A DNA stretch of 64,000 nucleotides from an uncultured Oscillospiraceae bacterium (GTDB lineage Bacteria > Bacillota > Clostridia > Oscillospirales > Oscillospiraceae). This document shows, in pieces, positions 59,171 to 64,000 of this stretch (position 1 is its first letter; every line of letters begins with the position of its first letter). Under the pieces are notes generated by a model that worked only from the letters and a program-made list of their open reading frames with translations, was not told the DNA's origin and did not search any database. The position numbers and the translations under genes were made by a program. The DNA lies in assembly GCA_947626315.1 (NCBI GenBank), contig CANQRQ010000002.1, positions 82,538 to 146,537 of the forward strand. Reading direction: 5' to 3'.

Positions 59171-60019
59171 TTATTTTATGCCTAATAGCCCCAGGTGTTC
59201 AATACTGTGCCGCTGCTCGGCCAGGCTGACGCTGGTGTAGATCCGGGTGGTGTTGATGTTGGCGTGGCCCAACAGATCTGCCAGGTGGCAGATGTTCCGC
59301 TCCGCCTTGTAGAAGGTCACGGCAAAGAGATGCCGCAGGTTGTGGGGGAAGACCTTGCCGGCCGCCACCTTCGCCAGGCGGCACAGAGCTTTCATGGCGT
59401 GGAGGATGTTGGTCCGGTCCATGGGCCGCCCGCTACGGGTGACAAACACGCTGCCGCTTCGGATGCCCCGGTCCCGGACGTATTGCAGCAGTTCCTTACA
59501 GAGCGGCCCCGGCAAAATAACAGTCCTGGTCTTGCCCTTCATGGTGACAGAAGCCTGGCGGCAGCGGAGGGCCTGCACGGTGATAAACCGCAGCTCACTG
59601 ACCCGGATGCCCGTGGCGCAGATGGTCTCCATCAGCAGGTACAGCCGCCGGTCCCCCTTTTGCTTGGCCGCCTCCAGCAGGCGGAAGTATTCCTCCTTCG
59701 TCAGCTCCCGCTCCTCCCTTCGGAACGCCTCCCGCTGGAGCTTAAAGGCTTTCACCGCGCAGTCCGCCCGTCCGCTGATCCGCAGATAATAATTCACCGC
59801 CGCCAGCATGGAGTTGGCGCTGGCGACGGCATAGCTTTCTGCCAGGCGCTGCTTATAGGCCATCACCAGCTCCTTGGTGATCTCCGGCCGGTCCTCCGCG
59901 AATCGGAGAAAGGCCAGCACATCCCGCCGGTACTTCTCCAGAGTGGCCTCGCTCTTTTCATCCTCCCGCAGCGCTGTTTCCAGAAGCTCCAGCTGCTTAC
60001 TCACGCTTGTGCTTTCCAT
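59171..60019 (-). CDS. Tyrosine recombinase (probable invertase of the pilus promoter)
   Basis: 282 residues. N-terminal SAM-like core-binding domain (about 1-100), catalytic domain after. All catalytic residues are present: Arg139 in ATGIRVSEL, Lys in MKGKTRTV (161-163), His226 and Arg229 in HNLRHLF, His252 in LLGHANI, and nucleophile Tyr261 in TRIYTSV. The size is that of small XerC/D- or FimB/Mpi-like enzymes. AGGAGGAG ribosome site. Its 3' end abuts one recombination site, and the other lies 268 bp further on, so it most likely flips that segment. A housekeeping Xer role is less likely given this context. Confidence 0.93.
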   Translation of the reverse strand: MESTSVSKQLELLETALREDEKSEATLEKYRRDVLAFLRFAEDRPEITKELVMAYKQRLAESYAVASANSMLAAVNYYLRISGRADCAVKAFKLQREAFRREERELTKEEYFRLLEAAKQKGDRRLYLLMETICATGIRVSELRFITVQALRCRQASVTMKGKTRTVILPGPLCKELLQYVRDRGIRSGSVFVTRSGRPMDRTNILHAMKALCRLAKVAAGKVFPHNLRHLFAVTFYKAERNICHLADLLGHANINTTRIYTSVSLAEQRHSIEHLGLLGIK

Positions 60020-60092
60020 GGATCTCTCCTCCTGCTTTCTATGAATATTTTCATATTAGCAGTTTTCCTCTTTGCCGGGAGGATATACCCAT

Positions 60093-60216
60093 CAAGTTGA
60101 AGACAAAGTGTCTTCAACTTGAAAGCTTGATTGAACGCTGAAAGGGGGCTCCCGCCCCCTCTCTGCGCTCTCCCCCTGCATGTTTATACAGGGTTCTTCT
60201 GTTTGTCTACAGTCTG
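60093..60216 (+). repeat. 124-bp modular hairpin element, copy B
   Basis: Inverted partner of 25514-25674, lacking that copy's extra hairpin. It starts with a palindrome (AAGTTGAAGACA and complement), has GGGGGCTCCCGCCCCC-type pairing, and ends TTTGTCTACAGTCTG. It lies upstream of the recombinase gene on one side and of the Fic gene on the other. The rest of 60020-60331 holds only the Fic gene's TATAAT (60304) and leader. Confidence 0.8.
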
Positions 60217-60331
60217 CCATCTATAAGGCTGCTCTGCCGGGCGAAATTTTCGTGGATTCAGCCGGCGCGGGGCATTTTCTTTTCCGCAGGCGTGAAAACT
60301 GTGTTATAATTCTTATATAGGAGGTGCGCCT

Positions 60332-61093
60332 ATGACCGATTATGAGAAGGCCGTCGCGTTGTGGCAGAAACGGCACATAAGCACGGACGCGGAGCTTGCC
60401 GAGGCGCTGAACGGACACAGCATTGCCTTTGCCTACCACTCCGGCAAGCTTGAGAATGAAAACGTGACCTACCATGACACCCGTGAGATTTTCGAGCACG
60501 ACGGCGTGACCGGCTACACCGGGGACCTGCGGACGCTTTTCGAGATCCGCAATTCCCGGGAGGCAAACGAGCTGCTTCTGACGGCCTTTGCCGAAAAGCG
60601 GCCTGTGGACGAAGCGCTGGTCCAGGAGTTCCAGCGCGTGCTCACCCAGAACACCTACGACGCCCGCCGCTGGCAGCTGGGCGAGCGGCCCGGCGCGTAT
60701 AAGCGCCATGACTATGTGACCGGCAAAAACGAGATTGGAGCAGCGCCGGAGGATGTGCCGGAGGAGATGGCGGAGCTTTTGGCCGAGCTTGCGGGCATCC
60801 CCGACGAGAAGGCCCTGACAGCCGCCGCATACTTTCACGCCAAGTTTGAGAACATTCACCCCTTTGCCGACGGCAACGGACGCGCCGGGCGGCTGCTGAT
60901 GAATTACCTTCTGCTCAGCCACAACCACCCGCCCGTCATCATCCACGAGGAGGACCGCAAGGGCTACTACGCCGCGCTGGAGGCCTGGGACGAGCGGCAG
61001 GAGCTTGATCCGCTGCTCCTGTTTCTCCGGGAGCAGACGGTCAAGACCTGGCGAAGACAGCTGGAGCGCGAGGGCAGGAGAAAGAACCGCTGA
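60332..61093 (+). CDS. Fic domain protein (AMP transferase-like), class II inhibitory motif
   Basis: 253 residues. The Fic core motif is HPFADGNGRAGR with the catalytic His. The flap lies near YKRHDYVTGKNEIG. An inhibitory (S/T)xxxE(G/N) motif appears at the N-terminus as SGKLEN (about 35-40), placing it in class II (intramolecular N-terminal inhibition). Such enzymes transfer AMP or another nucleotide-derived group to hydroxyls of target proteins. No antitoxin partner is adjacent, in keeping with self-inhibition. Ribosome site TAGGAGGT 7 bp upstream, TATAAT at 60304. Confidence 0.92.
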   Translation: MTDYEKAVALWQKRHISTDAELAEALNGHSIAFAYHSGKLENENVTYHDTREIFEHDGVTGYTGDLRTLFEIRNSREANELLLTAFAEKRPVDEALVQEFQRVLTQNTYDARRWQLGERPGAYKRHDYVTGKNEIGAAPEDVPEEMAELLAELAGIPDEKALTAAAYFHAKFENIHPFADGNGRAGRLLMNYLLLSHNHPPVIIHEEDRKGYYAALEAWDERQELDPLLLFLREQTVKTWRRQLEREGRRKNR

Positions 61094-61131
61094 ATCTCCT
61101 GTCAGCCGGACTTCGCTCAAGGCCGGGCAGC

Positions 61132-61167
61132 ATTTTCCCCCTCGAATTTGAGGGGGAAAATTTTTTC
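61132..61167 (+). terminator. Terminator of the Fic gene
   Basis: ATTTTCCCCCTC pairs with GAGGGGGAAAAT across GAATTT, followed by TTTTTT. Confidence 0.88.
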
Positions 61168-61175
61168 AAAAAGGC

Positions 61176-61209
61176 TGCAACATTTTGCCCTCTCCGATTG
61201 TCTTTACAG
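61176..61209 (+). promoter_or_regulatory. ECF-type promoter of the sigma operon (probable autoregulation)
   Basis: TGCAACATTTTGCCC followed, 23 bases from its first T, by TGTCTTTACAG. It matches the promoter at 40881 in sequence and spacing. ECF sigma factors usually drive their own operon. Confidence 0.62.
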
Positions 61210-61256
61210 TGAGGGGACGGTGAGGACAGACGGACAGCGGGATCAACGCGCGGCCC

Positions 61257-61757
61257 TTGAGCGACCGGGAAATAGAAGAGGTCTACTGCCGGAACATCGA
61301 CTCCGTATACCGGCTATGCTTCTCCTTCATGAAGAACCGGGCCGACGCGGAGGACATGAGCCAGGAGGCCTTTTTGAAGCTGATCAGCCGCCGGCTGCGC
61401 TTTGCCGCTCCGGAGCAGGAGCGGGCCTGGCTCCTGGTCACCGCCTCCAACCTGTGCAAGAACGCCCTGCGGCACTGGTGGCGGCGGCATGAGGACATAG
61501 ACAGCCTGCAAAACGTGGCCCAGAGCTATGACCTTGACACCGGCGAGACCCTGCGGGCCGTGCTGGACCTGCCGAAGGACTATAAAACCGTCGTCTATCT
61601 GTACTACTATGAGGGCTACAGCACGGCTGAGATCGCCGCCTGTACCGGTTCGCCCCAGGCCACGGTGCGCAGCAGGCTGCACCGGGCCCGGAAGCTGCTG
61701 AAATCTGTGTTGGGGGAGGATGAAAATGAGCCGCTTGAAGCTTCAAAAGGCCTATGA
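61257..61757 (+). CDS. ECF-family RNA polymerase sigma factor
   Basis: 166 residues from TTG at 61257, the only in-frame start after the stop at 61221; no strong ribosome site is seen. Region 2: YCRNIDSVYRLCFSFMKNRADAEDMSQEAFLKLI. Region 4: LPKDYKTVVYLYYYEGYSTAEIAACTGSPQATVRSRLHRARKLL. It directs RNA polymerase to envelope- or stress-type promoters. It overlaps the next gene, a membrane protein with the size and place of an anti-sigma factor, by 32 bp. Confidence 0.9.
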   Translation: MSDREIEEVYCRNIDSVYRLCFSFMKNRADAEDMSQEAFLKLISRRLRFAAPEQERAWLLVTASNLCKNALRHWWRRHEDIDSLQNVAQSYDLDTGETLRAVLDLPKDYKTVVYLYYYEGYSTAEIAACTGSPQATVRSRLHRARKLLKSVLGEDENEPLEASKGL

Positions 61758-62703
61758 CTGCCTGACCCCCAGCCCGGCAGCCAAGGTCCGGATGATGAAC
61801 GCTCTTCTGGCCCGGACCGACGCCCGGCGGAGCCGGGGCCACCTGCGCCGCCTGGCGCTGGCCGCGGCGGTGAACGTGCTGGTCATCGGTCTGGCCTGGA
61901 CCGCCTACCGTTCCGGCTGGCTTACCGGAAACACGCCGCTTCCGGCGCGGCCGGCTCCGGCCTTTCCCGTCTCGTCTGTCTCCCCGGCCCAGACGGCCCG
62001 GGAGCCGCTGTCTCTGGAGGCGCTGTCCATGGGGCTCCGGCGCTTTGACGCCGGCGACAAGACCGCTGAAGGGGAGTTTATCAGCCTCCAGGGCGTCCGG
62101 GGCAGCCCGGAGTACGAGGCCGCCCTGGCCTGGCAGGATTTCCTGGACGCTTACGACCCGGACGGCTCCCTGCTTCAGGCCAACGGCGGGTACTTCAACC
62201 GGGTCTACAACGCCTACCTGTGCTACACGCCGGAGATGGAGGCGAAGATCGACGCCCTGTGTGAGCAGTACGGCCTCTCCCTTCTCTCCGGATACACCGA
62301 TTCTGCCAGCGGACTGAGCCTCTCCGAGGCGGCAGGCGTCAGTGATTTTCTCCGGCCTGGTCTGGACGCGGAGCTGATCTGGTACTATACTAATGACGAC
62401 GGCAGCTTCCACGCGGAGGGCAGCGTCCGCCCGGAGGCGGAGGTCCTGGACTTTCAGCTGATTCGGGCCGTGAAGGGCAGCTTCTCCGAGCCCGTCCTCA
62501 ACATCGGCCGCGCGGCGGACTACGAGCAGTGGACCTATACCACTGCCGGCGGGACGGAGCTGCTCCTGGCCCGGACGCCGGAGCGGGCGCTGCTCGCGGC
62601 CGATCTGGAGGGATCCTTTGTGACCGTCAACCTTCTCTCCGGAGTCGGACGCAAGGCTCTGGAGGCTTTCGCGGAGCTGATCGACTTTGCCGCACTTTCT
62701 TGA
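61726..62703 (+). CDS. Membrane anti-sigma-like protein
   Basis: 325 residues from ATG at 61726 (GGGGGAGG 6 bp upstream; an ATG two codons earlier has poor spacing). A cytoplasmic N-terminus (MSRLKLQKAYDCLTPSPAAKVRMMNALL) resembles the short helical sigma-binding segment of Clostridial anti-sigma proteins. A membrane helix (about 42-62) and an external domain of about 250 residues follow. Co-translated with the sigma factor. Presumably holds the sigma factor at the membrane until an outside signal is sensed; the sensor domain's family is not recognised. Confidence 0.72.
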   Translation: MSRLKLQKAYDCLTPSPAAKVRMMNALLARTDARRSRGHLRRLALAAAVNVLVIGLAWTAYRSGWLTGNTPLPARPAPAFPVSSVSPAQTAREPLSLEALSMGLRRFDAGDKTAEGEFISLQGVRGSPEYEAALAWQDFLDAYDPDGSLLQANGGYFNRVYNAYLCYTPEMEAKIDALCEQYGLSLLSGYTDSASGLSLSEAAGVSDFLRPGLDAELIWYYTNDDGSFHAEGSVRPEAEVLDFQLIRAVKGSFSEPVLNIGRAADYEQWTYTTAGGTELLLARTPERALLAADLEGSFVTVNLLSGVGRKALEAFAELIDFAALS

Positions 62704-62719
62704 AACGGAGGACCGAAAA

Positions 62720-63778
62720 ATGAAAAACGCACGCCTGCTCTCCCTGCTTTTGCTCTGTGCCCTGCTGCTGACCGCCTGCGGCGGGACGGAGGCTCCCATC
62801 CAGTCCACGTCTGAGCCCCAGACCGCCCCTTCTCCGGCAGCGGAGACGCCTGCTTCGGACCCCTATGCGGCGGCGGAGCCCGCCTTCGACTTTGCCCAGC
62901 TGGAGGGCTGGACCTTCCTGTTCACCAGCGGCGCCGGCGGCTGGGGGACGGAGATGACCGTCGCCGCCGACGGCAGCTTTACCGGCCGTTTTCATGACAG
63001 CGAGATGGGGGACATCACCGACGAGCACCCCAGCGGCGTGCTGATCCTCAGCGAGTTTACGGGGCATTTCACCCAGCCGGAGCCGGTCAACGACTACAGC
63101 TTCTCCCTCCAAATCGCGGATATCCAGTTCCCCCAGGGCGACCGGCAGGAGATCGCCGACGGCACGCTCTATGAATATACCTCCTCCGCCTACGGGCTGG
63201 ACGGGGCGGAGGAGCTGCTGCTCTATCTCCCCGGCGCGCCGATAGCGGAGCTGCCGGAGATGTATCTCAACTGGGTGCGCAGCGGGTTCTACCTGTACGA
63301 GGAGGGCGCGGCCGGGCTGCCCGGCTATGGGCTGTACAACGTGACCGAGGAGAACGGCTTTTCCAGCTACCGGGCGGACGCCCTGCCGGAGCCCACGGCG
63401 GCGGCCTTTGACCCGGCCCTGGCCCTGGAGCTGGCCATCGACGAGGCCCAGACGGAGGCCGTGCCCCTGGAGGAGCAGCTCGCCCAGGCGGCGACTCAGG
63501 CGGACATGAACGAGGCCGCGGCCGCGCTCTACCAGGTTTGGGACGGGGCGCTGAACCGCTTCTGGCAGACCCTGCGGGAGCATCTGCCGGAGGAGGAGAT
63601 GCAGGCGCTGACCAAAGAGCAGCTCGCCTGGATCGCTGAGAAGGAGGCCGCCGTGCAGGCCGCCCAGGACGCCGTTGACGGCGGCACCATGGCCGCGCTG
63701 GCCGGGGCGACGGCGGGCACGGAGGCCACCAAGGCGCGGATGAACGAGCTGCTGGACAGCTTCCGGGCAAACGGATAA
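62720..63778 (+). CDS. Lipoprotein with C-terminal LprI-like (lysozyme-inhibitor) domain
   Basis: 352 residues from ATG at 62720 (GGAGG upstream). Lipobox LLTAC (Cys19). The N-terminal domain (about 55-210) is unrecognised. The C-terminal 100 residues fit the LprI/DUF1311 pattern: QADMNEAAAALYQVWDGALNRFWQTLREHLP, LTKEQLAWIAEKEAAV, GGTMAALAGA, TKARMNELL, but without the usual Cys pair. Members include lysozyme inhibitors. Third gene of the ECF sigma operon, so it may protect the wall under the stress the sigma factor answers. Confidence 0.72.
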   Translation: MKNARLLSLLLLCALLLTACGGTEAPIQSTSEPQTAPSPAAETPASDPYAAAEPAFDFAQLEGWTFLFTSGAGGWGTEMTVAADGSFTGRFHDSEMGDITDEHPSGVLILSEFTGHFTQPEPVNDYSFSLQIADIQFPQGDRQEIADGTLYEYTSSAYGLDGAEELLLYLPGAPIAELPEMYLNWVRSGFYLYEEGAAGLPGYGLYNVTEENGFSSYRADALPEPTAAAFDPALALELAIDEAQTEAVPLEEQLAQAATQADMNEAAAALYQVWDGALNRFWQTLREHLPEEEMQALTKEQLAWIAEKEAAVQAAQDAVDGGTMAALAGATAGTEATKARMNELLDSFRANG

Positions 63779-63828
63779 AAGACGTGGAAAGCCGGGTCCT
63801 CATCGGACCCGGCTTTCCGCGTCTTATT
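63779..63828 (+). terminator. Terminator of the ECF sigma operon
   Basis: GGAAAGCCGGGTCC pairs with GGACCCGGCTTTCC, extended by AAGACG/CGTCTT, followed by ATTTG. Confidence 0.85.
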
Positions 63829-64000
63829 TGCGTCTGGCGATAGCGGCGGCAGGTCTTCCCTGCCGTATGCCGGCGGGAGGAGGCATTTCAGCCGAAAAAG
63901 GCCCTCTTTCATCCAGTCCTTTTTCATTGGAATTACCATGCCGGAGCGGCACCGGCACAAATAGGGATGAAAACAGATGCCGCAAAATTATCTGTTTTCC
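63829..64000. other. Window end without identifiable gene
   Basis: No convincing coding region. AACAGAT and ATCTGTT near 63973-63998 could form a hairpin cut by the window edge. Confidence 0.4.

Noticed and set aside
59171..60019. Housekeeping XerC/XerD
   Set aside because: Its position beside a matched pair of inverted core sites and the pilus operon favours a dedicated invertase. Xer function cannot be excluded from sequence alone.
61148..61492. A 114-codon frame starting before the sigma gene
   Set aside because: It is the shifted frame of the ECF sigma gene, and the sigma-region 2 and 4 motifs are in the other frame.

Overview
The window looks like a chromosomal segment of a high-GC, low-motility Gram-positive gut-type Clostridium, most likely Oscillospirales/Oscillospiraceae. 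This is an inference from sortase/LPXTG pili, an ER-type (SipW) signal peptidase, an LCP cell-wall ligase, strong AGGAGG ribosome sites, a TPP riboswitch with ykoFEDC, and a GC-rich sequence broken by AT-rich hairpin repeats. No rRNA is present to fix the taxon.

Layout. 1-5.6 kb: a restriction-modification module (GIY-YIG/SF2 helicase cut by the window edge, Eco57I-like methylase) next to a serine recombinase. 5.6-9.2 kb: a heterodimeric ABC exporter. 9.4-12.8 kb: clpB behind a ribbon-helix-helix gene, then tRNA-Ser. 13.2-21.8 kb: a complete histidine operon (TrpR-like regulator, hisZ, G, D, C, B, H, A, F, IE, K). 22-25.5 kb: hemolysin-III/PAQR protein, DegV, LCP protein, with modular hairpin repeats between. 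25.8-29 kb: an ABC importer of the TrpXYZ type behind what looks like a complete aromatic leader-peptide attenuator. 29-32.7 kb: TPP riboswitch and ykoFEDC thiamine-precursor ECF transporter. 32.9-34.1 kb: a chimeric pseudogene copied from the ABC exporter and from the next gene. 34.3-37.6 kb: a BlaI repressor and a BlaR1-like protein fused to leucine-rich repeats and a phosphodiester glycosidase. 37.6-42.7 kb: MATE pump, GT4 glycosyltransferase, an exported protein with an ECF-type promoter, mnmA. 42.9-43.6 kb: tRNA-Gln and a dense hairpin/repeat field.

43.6-60 kb is one leftward surface-structure island: a tyrosine recombinase, a 268-bp segment bounded by perfect 26-bp inverted repeats, a 1,660-residue LPESG adhesin with 16 HxHxxxC units, an LPETG major pilin, class C sortase, a second pilin-like subunit, TasA/CalY-like secreted proteins, a SipW-type signal peptidase, an AP2/zinc-ribbon protein and a SARP-like (BTAD) regulator. 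The bounded segment carries a promoter reading into the adhesin and a second with the repeat-to-minus-10 geometry of SARP promoters. The simplest reading is a phase-variable pilus/fibre locus: the recombinase flips the promoter, and the operon's own BTAD regulator may feed back on the second promoter.

60.3-63.8 kb: a Fic protein, then an ECF sigma factor, a membrane anti-sigma-like protein and an LprI-like lipoprotein. The sigma operon and the gene at 40948 share a promoter motif with identical spacing.

Strongest points for follow-up: the invertible promoter, the Phe/Tyr attenuator, two tRNA genes each followed by a copy of their own 3' end exactly 149 bp downstream, the M56-LRR-glycosidase fusion, and the chimeric duplication.
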